Assembly (NCBI GenBank): GCA_036490335.1 | Contig: DASXEB010000005.1 | Coordinates: 1-64,000, forward strand | Source of the DNA: Palsa-1392 sp036490335 | Lineage (GTDB): Bacteria > Verrucomicrobiota > Verrucomicrobiia > Chthoniobacterales > UBA10450 | Reading direction: 5' to 3' | Length of the DNA: 64,000 bases | Shown here: piece after piece, positions 23,507 to 31,679 of the stretch | How positions within the stretch are numbered: the first letter of the stretch is position 1 | Layout: every line of letters starts with the position of its first letter | The notes under the pieces: generated by a model | The model's database searches: none | What the model saw: the letters and a program-made list of their open reading frames with translations, nothing else | What the model was told of the DNA's origin: nothing | Position numbers and translations under genes: made by a program

Positions 23507-25147
23507 TCACGCGTTCTCGGCGGGCACTTCGATGCGCGGGAAGAGCGGGGTGGGCTGGCCGACGATGTGGCCGTCGGGAAGCTGACCCCACTCCGCGTCG
23601 CCTAACGAAAAGCGATTTTCCTTTCCGCGAAGCTCGGGCTCCATCTTCCAATTGAGCTGGTCGAAGATTCCGTGGGCCGCGCGAGGTAAGACCGGTGACA
23701 GACGGATCGCGATTAACCGAAGCGCCTCGATTAGGAGGACAAGGACCGAAGCAAGCTCAGTCCGGCGGTTCGAATCTTTAGCGAGTACCCAAGGTTTTCG
23801 CTTCTCGATTAATTCGTTACACTCACGCGCAGCCACTTCCAGTGTTTGAAGAGCTCCGTAAGGGTCGTTCCGTTCCATAAAATAACGATATGTCCCGCCC
23901 TCCGCGGCGCTATCAGCATCCGCGTGGTCAATGAAGAGCAGCTCCGTCGGCTCGTTTTGCCTAGCCTTGTCAAAGTTGATTGGAAGATGGCCTTCAAAGT
24001 ATCGATGCAGCATATTCAAACTTCTGCTCAGGAGGTTTCCAATGCTATTCGCAAGCCAAGTGTTGTAAGCTTGAACAATTCGTTCCTCTTCGAAGTCGGC
24101 ATCTTGCCCGGTAACTACCAGCATGAGATAATAGCGGAGCGCTTCGGGTCCGTACTTGTCGGCGAGTTCGTTAGGATCGACGACGTTGCCTAACGATTTG
24201 CTCATCTTCGCGCCGCTGATGTTCCACCAGCCGTGGACGAGGAAGCGCGGCATTGCTTCATCGGGAAAGCCTAACGAGTGAAGCATAATCATCCAGTAGA
24301 TCCCGTGCGCGGGGATCAAAATATCCTTGCCGATGATGTGAAGGGCCGTCGCCCAGGAGGTCTTAAACTCGTCTGACTGCTCAGCAAAGGAGCGCGCTGC
24401 TGGGTTGTAGCCGATGAAGCTGATGTAGTTGGTGAGGGCGTCGAACCAGACGTAGGTGACGTATTCGGAATCAAAGGGAAGTTCGATGCCCCAACTGAGG
24501 CGGGATTTCGGACGGGAGATGCAAAGGTCGCCAGTTAATTTGTAGACGGCGTTCTCCAGTTCTGTGCGGCGAGAATTGGGAATAATAAAGCGCTCCTCGA
24601 TCGGCTTGAGAGTTTGCGACTTAATGAACTGGAGGAGCCATTGTTTGTGAGTGACGAGCTTGAAGTAGTAGTTCTCCTCCACACGGTGCTCGACTTCGCC
24701 CCACTCGGGGCCGAACTCGCCATCGGGACCCCGTTCTTTGTCGGTGAGGAATTGTTCCTGGCGGATGCTGTAGTAGCCCTCTTGTTTGTCCTTGTAGATC
24801 TGCTTTTCGTCGAAGAGACGCTGGAGAATTCCCTGGACGCATTCTTTATGGATGGGATCGGTCGTGGCGGCCCAGCCGTCGTAGCGGACGTCGAGTTTGT
24901 CCCAGAGGGCGACGAATTTTTCGGTGATCTGGTCGACGAATTGTTGCGGGGGAATGCCGGCGCGCTCGGCGCTTTGCTGCACTTTCTGCCCGTGCTGATC
25001 GACGCCGGTGAGGAAGAAAACCGTGTCGCCTTTGAGACGGTGGTAGCGGGCGAGGACATCGGCGAGGATTTTCTCGTAGGCGTGGCCGATGTGCGGGCCC
25101 GCGTTGGTGTAGTCGATCGCGGTGGTGAGGTAGAAGGTCTTTGGCAT
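23507..25147 (-). CDS. metG: Methionyl-tRNA synthetase
   Basis: This 546-residue class I synthetase has the HIGH motif at about residue 19 (GPHIGHAYEK), the catalytic-domain WFDALTNYISFIGY segment and KMSKS in NISGAKMSKSLGNVVDPN. The anticodon-binding helical domain follows, and no C-terminal tRNA-binding domain is attached, so this is the short form. The part at 23700-24170 is visibly lower in GC than both ends, suggesting a recombined patch. Motif copies lie at 23601, 24168, 24189 and 24271, three of them at the edge of or outside the patch. Confidence 0.95.
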   Translation of the reverse strand: MPKTFYLTTAIDYTNAGPHIGHAYEKILADVLARYHRLKGDTVFFLTGVDQHGQKVQQSAERAGIPPQQFVDQITEKFVALWDKLDVRYDGWAATTDPIHKECVQGILQRLFDEKQIYKDKQEGYYSIRQEQFLTDKERGPDGEFGPEWGEVEHRVEENYYFKLVTHKQWLLQFIKSQTLKPIEERFIIPNSRRTELENAVYKLTGDLCISRPKSRLSWGIELPFDSEYVTYVWFDALTNYISFIGYNPAARSFAEQSDEFKTSWATALHIIGKDILIPAHGIYWMIMLHSLGFPDEAMPRFLVHGWWNISGAKMSKSLGNVVDPNELADKYGPEALRYYLMLVVTGQDADFEEERIVQAYNTWLANSIGNLLSRSLNMLHRYFEGHLPINFDKARQNEPTELLFIDHADADSAAEGGTYRYFMERNDPYGALQTLEVAARECNELIEKRKPWVLAKDSNRRTELASVLVLLIEALRLIAIRLSPVLPRAAHGIFDQLNWKMEPELRGKENRFSLGDAEWGQLPDGHIVGQPTPLFPRIEVPAENA

Positions 25148-25215
25148 CGGGCGAGCGGAAGTTAGCCGAGAGCGAGCCTTTGCCTAACGGATTTTGCTCG
25201 GGAACGCTGGAAGGC

Positions 25216-25315
25216 CGGGAAAGACAGGATGAATCAGGAATGCAGGAAAGGAGGAAGAAGGCGGCGGGCTTGGGTTTCTTTTCCTGCTTTCCTGCTTTCC
25301 TGATTCACCCGTCTT
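25216..25315. repeat. Intergenic hairpin, CAGGAAAG type
   Basis: The arms aggatgaatcaggaatgcag (plus GAAAGG) and the approximate complement CTTTCCTGATTCACCC enclose about 45 bp. The element lies downstream of the DUF1211 gene and upstream of metG, and may terminate transcription of the former. The CAGGAAAG word recurs within each arm, as CACGAAG does in the hairpins at 30-33 kb. Confidence 0.65.
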
Positions 25316-25372
25316 TTTTCCTGGCTTCCTGGTTTCCAAATTGGCCCTTTCGACATTTGGGCGGCCCGGGTC

Positions 25373-26134
25373 TCAATCGGTCGCGGCCGCAAGCGCGCGG
25401 CAGCGGCGTTTGGAGAAGATGGTGTGACCGCGCAGGATGAGGAAGAGGAGGAGGTAAGAGTAGCCGCTCCATTCCAGGGTGCGGCGGTTGGTCGCGAGCG
25501 CGGCCGCGACGAGGCCGACGCCGGCGAGGAGAAGGAGCCGAAACATCTGGTGACGGGTGTGCATTTCCTCCAAGGGGGTGAGGTCGAGGACGAGGCGCAG
25601 CCGCCAGGCGTGGAAGTAGAGGGCAAGGAAGGCGACGTAGACGGAGGCGAAGCCGCAGCCGTAAATCACGAGGAGGTTGGAGGCCTGGCGCCAGGTCATG
25701 CTCGCGGGCGCGGTCGCCGGGGGCAGGCCCGGGATGATGTTGGCGAAGCTGAAGCTGAAGAGAAATTTGAGTGGGTAGACGAAGAAGAGGACGACGAAAA
25801 GGAGGATGCAGGTGAGGGTGCGGGTGGTGAGGTCATCGAGGCCGTAGCGGCGGGAAAATTTGTAGTGGCCGTTCCAGATGATGGCGAGGAGGGCGAAGCA
25901 GATGGCGAAGGCCGGGAAACCGCGCATCGTGCTGATGAGATCGTGGTAGGTGCGCGGGACGTCGATGGAGACGACGAGAAGGGTGATGGCAAAGCCGAAG
26001 ACGGCGTCGGCGAATCCTTCCAGACGGGTGACTTCGCGGCCGCGCAGGCGGAAGCCGTCGAGGTAAGTGAGGTCGCGTTTCGGAAGCGCGCGAAACATGG
26101 TGAGGTTGATACGCGCGGAGGTCGGGCGCGACAA
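25373..26134 (-). CDS. DUF1211 / TMEM175-like membrane protein
   Basis: The 253-residue protein has EGFADAVFGFAITLLVVSIDVP, the first helix pattern of TMEM175-like potassium channels (usually RxxxFSD, here GFAD). A second helix block has AIIWNGHYKFSRR, and more spans follow (CILLFVVLFFVYPLKFLF, LVIYGCGFASVYVAFLAL). Bacterial members have six helices and form tetrameric potassium channels. Conduction here is inferred from the family only. The gene is about 30 bp upstream of the purB stop on the same strand. Confidence 0.8.
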   Translation of the reverse strand: MSRPTSARINLTMFRALPKRDLTYLDGFRLRGREVTRLEGFADAVFGFAITLLVVSIDVPRTYHDLISTMRGFPAFAICFALLAIIWNGHYKFSRRYGLDDLTTRTLTCILLFVVLFFVYPLKFLFSFSFANIIPGLPPATAPASMTWRQASNLLVIYGCGFASVYVAFLALYFHAWRLRLVLDLTPLEEMHTRHQMFRLLLLAGVGLVAAALATNRRTLEWSGYSYLLLFLILRGHTIFSKRRCRALAAATD

Positions 26135-26164
26135 GTCCCGGCTCGCCGGCGCGCTGCCGGTCGG

Positions 26165-27460
26165 CTATTCCAGGCCGAGCTGGCGAAAGGTTTCGTCGAT
26201 GTGACGGAAATGGATGTCGAGGGAGCAGAGCTGCTCGATCTCGTTAGGCGTTAGGCGGGCGGCGATCTCCGGCTCGGCTTTCGCGTTCTCCGCGAAAGGG
26301 GTGTCGCCTTGCCAGGTTTTCATGGCGGCGCGCTGGACGGCTTCGTAAGCGGTCTGGCGCTCGGCGCCGGCACGCGTGAGAGCGAGGAGGATCGACTGGC
26401 TGAAGTAGAGGCCTTTCGTTAGGCCAAGATTGCGCAGCATGTTGTCGGGATAAACGAGCAGCCGATCGATCAGGTCGGTCAGCCTAACGAGCATGTAATC
26501 GACGAGCGTGCACGAGTCAGGCAGGATGATCCGCTCCGCGCTCGAATGGCTGATGTCGCGCTCGTGCCAAAGGGCGACGTTCTCCAGCGCGGCGACGGCG
26601 TTTCCCCTAACGACGCGCGCGAGTCCGCTCAGACGTTCGCTCGTGATCGGGTTCCGCTTGTGCGGCATCGCGGAACTGCCCTTCTGGCCTTCGCCGAAGA
26701 ATTCTTCGACCTCGAGAACTTCGGTGCGCTGCAAATGGCGCAGCTCCGTTGCCCAGCGATCGACGCTCGAAGCGATGAGCGCGAGGGTGGTGGAAAATTC
26801 CGCGTGCCGATCGCGCTGGATGATTTGCGTCGAAAGCGCGGCGGGACGCAGGCCGAGTTTTTCGCAGACGCGTTTCTCGATCCGCGGATCGAGATGCGCA
26901 TGCGTGCCGACCGCGCCGCTCAATTTACCGACGCGAATCCGCTCGGCCGTTTGCGCGAGCCGCTCCGCCGCGCGCCCGAATTCGTCGAACATGAGCGCGA
27001 GCTTCAAACCAAACGTGATCGGCTCCGCATGAATGCCGTGACTGCGCCCGATCATCGGCGTCGTTTTGAATTCGCGCGCGCGCTTGCCGACGACTTCGCG
27101 AAGTCGCGCGATGTCATCGGCGAGAATTTTCGCGGCCGCGCTCAACTGCACCGCAAGCGTGGTGTCGAGCAAATCGGACGAGGTGAGACCTTGATGAATC
27201 CAGCGCGCCGCCGGACCGACCGAGGTCGCGACGTTTTCGAGAAACGCGATCACGTCGTGATTGGTGCGCTTCTCGATTTCGTTAATTTCCGCGACGGAAA
27301 ATTTTGCGCGCTCGCGAATCGCCGCGGCATCGGCGCGCGGAATTTCGCCCAGCTCCGCCATCGCTTCACAGGCGAGAATTTCAATCTCGAGCCAGATCTG
27401 AAACTTCCGTTCGTCAGACCAGAGCTCGCGCATCTCCGGCCGCGAATAACGATCGATCAC
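26165..27460 (-). CDS. purB: Adenylosuccinate lyase
   Basis: The 431-residue protein shows the fumarase/aspartase superfamily signature SSAMPHKRNPITSE, the substrate loop TNHDVIAFLENVA and QGLTSSDLLDTTLA. It cleaves SAICAR and adenylosuccinate in purine synthesis. The length and motif order are normal. The start MIDRYSRPEMRELWSDERKF is the usual one. Motif copies occur at 26241, 26416, 26483 and 26606, all in coding sequence. Confidence 0.96.
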   Translation of the reverse strand: MIDRYSRPEMRELWSDERKFQIWLEIEILACEAMAELGEIPRADAAAIRERAKFSVAEINEIEKRTNHDVIAFLENVATSVGPAARWIHQGLTSSDLLDTTLAVQLSAAAKILADDIARLREVVGKRAREFKTTPMIGRSHGIHAEPITFGLKLALMFDEFGRAAERLAQTAERIRVGKLSGAVGTHAHLDPRIEKRVCEKLGLRPAALSTQIIQRDRHAEFSTTLALIASSVDRWATELRHLQRTEVLEVEEFFGEGQKGSSAMPHKRNPITSERLSGLARVVRGNAVAALENVALWHERDISHSSAERIILPDSCTLVDYMLVRLTDLIDRLLVYPDNMLRNLGLTKGLYFSQSILLALTRAGAERQTAYEAVQRAAMKTWQGDTPFAENAKAEPEIAARLTPNEIEQLCSLDIHFRHIDETFRQLGLE

Positions 27461-27576
27461 GCGGCCAAGTTAAAGAGTTGCCGGCGCGAAAAGCAATTTC
27501 CGGAGAAAAAAAAGCGCACCGCGCAGGCGATGGCCGCCCGCGCGATGCGCTGTCAGGAGATTTTTCCGGCGAAAAA

Positions 27577-27759
27577 CTAGCAGACCCGGGCGCGAGTGTA
27601 GCGTCCGTTGCTCTTCACCCGCACCTGGCCGCTGCCGAGCAGATCGGCGACGGTGGCGACGGTTTCCTTGGTGTTTTTCGTGCAGGAGCTGACCGCGAGG
27701 ATGAGGTCGCCTAACGAAAGTTTCGGTTTGGTTTTTAAGATTTGAGTATTTTTCTTCAT
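27577..27759 (-). CDS. Small conserved-looking protein, 60 residues
   Basis: From ATG 27759 the product is MKKNTQILKTKPKLSLGDLI and so on, ending GQVRVKSNGRYTRARVC. The core LGDLILAVSSCTKNTKETVATVADLLGSGQVRV looks like a winged-helix segment, possibly DNA-binding. The residues KLSLGDLI include SLG from a motif copy (27710). It is isolated between purB and the DedA gene and is followed by a GC-rich region without clear features. The function is unknown. Confidence 0.65.
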   Translation of the reverse strand: MKKNTQILKTKPKLSLGDLILAVSSCTKNTKETVATVADLLGSGQVRVKSNGRYTRARVC

Positions 27760-27907
27760 ACGGCTCAACTGCTTTCTAGAGCAGCTTCGATGCCACACGA
27801 AGAGTTAGACGCGCCCTAGAGAGAAAACGTTCAAACGTCGCGGCCGAAACCTTCGCGCAATCGTGCATGCGGCGACACTTGTGTCGCGTTCGTGAACACC
27901 CCGCGGG

Positions 27908-28552
27908 TTACTTTGTCGCGTCGGCCGGACGTTTCGCCGAGAGGCGCAACATCAAAATGTAAAGCACGAGCAGAACGAAGGCGATGATGACGATCGATTT
28001 CGAATTATCCTTCGTGAACTCGATCCACGCGTCCGGATTCGAAATCAGGTCGGGCCGCACGCGATACGCTTTCTCGCCGAGGTAGGCGAGCACGCAGCAC
28101 CAGATGCCGGCGCCCGCGACCGTGGTGAGGCTGAAAATGCCGAAGCTCATGCGCACGATCCCGGCCGGAATGGAAATGAGATGCCGAATCACCGGCAGCA
28201 GTCGCGCGAAGAAAACGCCGCCCGCTTCGTAACGCTCGAGCCAGTTTTCCGCGCGCTCGAAATGCTCCCGGCTGATGAAAAAATATTTGCCGAAGTGCAA
28301 GATGAACGGCCGCCCGACCCAAAGCGAAATCCAGTAACTGATCGCCGCTCCCAAGTAAGCGCCGAACGTGCCGGCAAGGATTACGCCTGTCAGGCTGAGG
28401 TTTCCCTGCGCGGCGAGAAATGCCGCCGGCGGGATGACCATTTCACTCGGCACGGGGATGACAGAACTCTCCATCGCCATCAGGCCGATGATGCCCCAAT
28501 ATCCGCCGTGCAAGACCCACCCGAACCAAACTTCCAACAGATGATGAAACAT
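27908..28552 (-). CDS. DedA family (VTT domain) membrane protein
   Basis: The 214-residue protein has GLMAMESSVIPVPSEMVIPPAAFLA, GTFGAYLGAAISYWISLWVGRPF and VFFARLLPVIRHLISIPAGIVRMSFG, the conserved DedA blocks with the FxRxxPxxR-like motif. DedA proteins are lipid carriers of undecaprenyl phosphate or phosphatidylethanolamine in the inner membrane. The C-terminus is a single helix, VIIAFVLLVLYILMLRL. The gene is divergent from the MsbA-type exporter at 28667. Confidence 0.9.
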   Translation of the reverse strand: MFHHLLEVWFGWVLHGGYWGIIGLMAMESSVIPVPSEMVIPPAAFLAAQGNLSLTGVILAGTFGAYLGAAISYWISLWVGRPFILHFGKYFFISREHFERAENWLERYEAGGVFFARLLPVIRHLISIPAGIVRMSFGIFSLTTVAGAGIWCCVLAYLGEKAYRVRPDLISNPDAWIEFTKDNSKSIVIIAFVLLVLYILMLRLSAKRPADATK

Positions 28553-28666
28553 AACTTTTTCCGAAGCGCGGGATTTGGCGTTGCGGAGGGCAGGTTCTCC
28601 GTCTCCAATTCCTCGTCGCGCCGGTAATTCAATTCACCTTGCGCATTTCGCAATCTAAATTTTCAC

Positions 28667-30418
28667 ATGATCTACCGGCGCGTCCTTAGCTATTACCGGC
28701 CGTTTCTGCCCGCCACGCTGCTCGGGTTGCTCCTCTCGCTCGTCGGCATCGGCGCGAACCTGCTCCGGCCCTGGCCGCTCAAAATCATCGTCGACCAGAT
28801 TTTGCCTAACGACTCCGCCTTCCGCGCGACGCACCCGAACTGGCACGCTTACATTCCCCTGCTCTGCCTCGCGGTCGTCGTGCTGCAAGTCATCTGGGGC
28901 CTGATCAACTTCGCGACCAATTACATTTTCGTGAAGATCGGCCTCGAGGCGCTGCTCAAGCTCCGCACCGAACTTTACGCCTACCTCCAGTCGCTCTCGC
29001 TCAAATATCACGACGCGCGGCGCTCGGCCGATTCGACCTTCCGCGTCGCCTACGATTCGCAATCGATCCAGACGATCTACAACAAAGGCTTCACGAATAT
29101 TTTTGGCTCGGTCGTCACGCTGGTTGGGATTTTTTTCATCATGCTGCAGCTCGATTGGGAGCTGACCTTGCTCTCGTTAGGCATTGTCCCGCTCATCATC
29201 TTCGCGATTTATTTTTTTGCCCATCGCATCCGCACGGAATCGACCTCGATCCAGGAACGCGACAGCGCGTTGCTCGCGCAGGCGCAGGAAGGTTTGAGCG
29301 CGATCCGGATCGTGCACGCGTTTGGCCGCGAAGATTTCGAGGTCTCGCAATTTCACCAGCGCGCACAGGAAAGTTTGCAGGCCAACCTCCGGCTCACCCT
29401 CACGAACGTGAAGAGCGCGCTCGTCATCAGCACGCTCGTCGCCATCGGGACGGCGGCGATGTATTACGTCGGCACGCTTCACGTCCTCGCCGGCACGCTC
29501 ACGCTCGGCGCGCTGCTCGTTTTCAGTACCTACCTGGTGATGCTTTATCAGCCGCTCCAGGAACTGACCTACACCGCGTGGGCGATGGAAGGCGCAACCG
29601 CGGGCGCGCAACGATGTTTCGAAATTCTCGACCGGCCGGATGACGTGCGCGATTCGCCCGACGCGATCGCGATTGCGCGGACGGACGCGGCGATCAATTT
29701 CGAGCACGTGCGTTTCGGTTACGATGAAAAACGCCCCGTGCTCGACGACATCAGCCTAACGATCGCGCCCAACCAGATCGTCGCGCTCGTCGGCGGGACC
29801 GGCGCGGGCAAAAGCACCCTGCTCAGTCTCGTTCCGCGCTTCTACGATCCGGGCGCGGGTATCGTTAGGCTGGATGGGCGCGACCTGCGCGCGATCACGA
29901 AAAAATCTCTCCGCGCCCAGATCGCGATCGTCTTGCAGGACACAATTCTTTTTTCCACGACCGTGCGCGAGAACATTGCCTACGGCCGCCCGGACGCGAC
30001 CGAGGAGGAAATTCGCGACGCCGCGCGCCGCGCGCAGGCCGACGGCTTCATCGAAAATTTGCCGGACGGATACGAAAGCGCCGTCGGCGAGCGCGGCGGA
30101 CATCTCAGCGTCGGCCAGCGCCAGCGCATCGGAATCGCGCGCGCGTTTTTGAAAAACGCGCCGATCCTTTTGCTCGACGAGCCGACTTCCGCTCTCGATC
30201 CCACGACCGAAGCGGCCATCATGGACACGATCAAGGAACTGATGCACGGCCGCACCACCCTCATCGTCACCCACCGGCTCGCGACCATTCACGAAGTCGA
30301 CCAAATTGTCGTGCTCGAGAACGGCCGCATCATCGAGCAAGGCCGCGGCGCCGAGCTGGTCGCGCGCGGCGGCGCTTACGCGAAACTTTACGCCTCCGGC
30401 AATTATCCCGGGAAATAA
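28667..30418 (+). CDS. ABC exporter, fused membrane and ATPase domains (MsbA-like)
   Basis: The 583-residue half transporter has six membrane helices in the first 310 residues, then a nucleotide-binding domain with Walker A GGTGAGKST, Q-loop, signature HLSVGQRQRIGIARAF and Walker B ILLLDEPTSALD followed by an H-loop THRLATIH. Homodimers of this type flip lipids or lipid-linked sugars, and the neighbouring acyltransferase and glycosyltransferase genes suggest an envelope substrate. Motif copies at 28805, 29174, 29755 and 29862 lie within the gene in three reading frames (PND, SLG and VRL). Confidence 0.93.
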   Translation: MIYRRVLSYYRPFLPATLLGLLLSLVGIGANLLRPWPLKIIVDQILPNDSAFRATHPNWHAYIPLLCLAVVVLQVIWGLINFATNYIFVKIGLEALLKLRTELYAYLQSLSLKYHDARRSADSTFRVAYDSQSIQTIYNKGFTNIFGSVVTLVGIFFIMLQLDWELTLLSLGIVPLIIFAIYFFAHRIRTESTSIQERDSALLAQAQEGLSAIRIVHAFGREDFEVSQFHQRAQESLQANLRLTLTNVKSALVISTLVAIGTAAMYYVGTLHVLAGTLTLGALLVFSTYLVMLYQPLQELTYTAWAMEGATAGAQRCFEILDRPDDVRDSPDAIAIARTDAAINFEHVRFGYDEKRPVLDDISLTIAPNQIVALVGGTGAGKSTLLSLVPRFYDPGAGIVRLDGRDLRAITKKSLRAQIAIVLQDTILFSTTVRENIAYGRPDATEEEIRDAARRAQADGFIENLPDGYESAVGERGGHLSVGQRQRIGIARAFLKNAPILLLDEPTSALDPTTEAAIMDTIKELMHGRTTLIVTHRLATIHEVDQIVVLENGRIIEQGRGAELVARGGAYAKLYASGNYPGK

Positions 30419-30419
30419 A

Positions 30420-30505
30420 TCACCACGAAGTTCACGAAGAACACGAAGATGAAAATAAACAAATCCCGCCTTCCCTTCGTGCATTTCGTGCTCTTCGTGG
30501 TTCAT
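30420..30505. repeat. CACGAAG hairpin A
   Basis: An imperfect inverted repeat has the left arm caccacgaagttcacgaaga and the right arm with TTCGTGCTCTTCGTGGT, both built of repeated CACGAAG words, around a loop of about 25 bp. It lies between the ABC exporter stop and the next start and may act as a terminator or RNA-stability hairpin. Three related copies follow within 2.5 kb. Confidence 0.85.
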
Positions 30506-30513
30506 AAATCCTG

Positions 30514-31098
30514 ATGAGCAACGTGAACAGCGAACGCCGCGTCGAAGGCGATTGGTGGAGCGAGCCGATTCCGCAGAACGTGAAATACGGCGCCGGCTTC
30601 TACTGCGAGACCGCGCAGATATTTCGCAAGATGCGCGCGCGGCATGACGACGCGCTCTCGTTAGGCGATTACGTTTCCTGTTACGCCGGCTGCTCCTTTG
30701 CCATCGGCGAAAACGCGCGCTGCACCGTCGGCGATTTCACCCTCATGAACGGCGCGCTCGTCATGGCCGAGGAACTGATCGAGATCGGCAGCTATTGCCT
30801 GATCTCATGGAACGTCGGGATCGCGGACTCCGATTTCCACCCGATCGACCCGGCCGAACGCCGCCGCGACGCCCTCGCCCTCGCGCCTTATTACAAAGAG
30901 CGGCCGCCGCGGCCGCCCATTCGCACCGCGCCCGTCCGCATCGCCGACAACGTCTGGATCGGAATGAACGCCGTCATCCTCAAAGGCGTCACGATCGGCG
31001 AAAACTCCGTCGTCGCCGCCGGCGCCGTCGTCTCGAAAAGCGTCGGGCCAAACGCCGTCGTCGCCGGCAACCCCGCCGTCGTCGTCCGGCAATTATAA
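30514..31098 (+). CDS. Left-handed beta-helix acyltransferase
   Basis: This 194-residue protein has hexapeptide repeats from about residue 50 (LGDYVSCYAGCSFAIGENARCTVGDFTLMNGA) and again at the end (IADNVWIGMNAVILKGVTIGENSVVAAGAVV). The loop SDFHPIDPAERR contains the conserved histidine of the LbH acetyltransferases. It probably O-acetylates or otherwise modifies an extracellular sugar. The C-terminal KSVGPNAVVAGNPA tail is standard. The gene sits between two CACGAAG hairpins. Confidence 0.88.
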   Translation: MSNVNSERRVEGDWWSEPIPQNVKYGAGFYCETAQIFRKMRARHDDALSLGDYVSCYAGCSFAIGENARCTVGDFTLMNGALVMAEELIEIGSYCLISWNVGIADSDFHPIDPAERRRDALALAPYYKERPPRPPIRTAPVRIADNVWIGMNAVILKGVTIGENSVVAAGAVVSKSVGPNAVVAGNPAVVVRQL

Positions 31099-31177
31099 AC
31101 CACGAAGGTCACGAAGATGGATAAATCGAGAAAAACCTGCTCCCCCTTCGTGCCTTTCGTGTCCTTCGTGGTGTAAA
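31099..31177. repeat. CACGAAG hairpin B
   Basis: The left arm accacgaaggtcacgaagat and the right arm CCTTCGTGCCTTTCGTGTCC with TTCGTGGT enclose about 30 bp. It begins at the acyltransferase stop and ends six bases before the next start codon. Confidence 0.85.
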
Positions 31178-31182
31178 TTCCG

Positions 31183-31554
31183 ATGGACTTCGACCCGCTC
31201 TCCAACCGCGTCATCGGGTGCGCGCTCGAAGTCCATCGCGCGCTCGGCCCCGGCCTGCTCGAATCGGCTTATCGGCAGTGCCTCGCCTACGAGTTATCGC
31301 GCGCGGGGATCGAATTCCAGATGGAAGTCCCGCTGCCGGTGCGCTACAAGGAAGTGTTGCTCGATTGCGGCTATCGCATCGACGTTTTGATCGGCGCCGA
31401 GCTCCTCCTCGAACTCAAAGCCATCGAAACCGTGCTACCGATTCATCAAGCGCAAATCATCTCCTACCTTCGGCTGGCCCAGGTCCCGGTCGGCCTCCTC
31501 ATCAACTTCCATCTCCTGAAGCTTGCGCACGGTATCAAGCGTTTCGTGCTCTGA
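31183..31554 (+). CDS. GxxExxY family protein
   Basis: The 123-residue protein has the name-giving motif in RALGPGLLESAYRQCLAYEL, preceded by SNRVIGCALEVH. The segment LPVRYKEVLLDCGYRIDVLI is followed by LLLELKAIETVLPIHQAQIISYLR. The family is a PD-(D/E)XK nuclease-like fold of unknown role, abundant in Verrucomicrobiota and cyanobacteria. It is flanked by CACGAAG hairpins on both sides, so it may be a passenger of those repeats or just lie among them. Confidence 0.92.
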   Translation: MDFDPLSNRVIGCALEVHRALGPGLLESAYRQCLAYELSRAGIEFQMEVPLPVRYKEVLLDCGYRIDVLIGAELLLELKAIETVLPIHQAQIISYLRLAQVPVGLLINFHLLKLAHGIKRFVL

Positions 31555-31558
31555 TTTA

Positions 31559-31650
31559 TGAACCACGAAGGACACGAAGTTCACGAAGATGAGCAAACCG
31601 AGAAACCCCACCTTCCCCTTCGTGCCTTTCGTGTCCTTCGTGGTTTAAAA
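31559..31650. repeat. CACGAAG hairpin C
   Basis: The arms accacgaaggacacgaagtt and CCTTTCGTGTCCTTCGTGGT enclose about 40 bp. A further partial arm (ttcgcgtccttcgcggtata) at 31661-31680 runs directly into the start codon of the next gene, so that gene has no room for an ordinary ribosome site upstream. Confidence 0.85.
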
Positions 31651-31679
31651 TTCCGGTCTTTCGCGTCCTTCGCGGTATA

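Noticed and set aside
26546..27580. Plus-strand open frame of 344 codons opposite purB
   Set aside because: It is the antisense of a complete, clearly conserved purB and has shadow-like composition.
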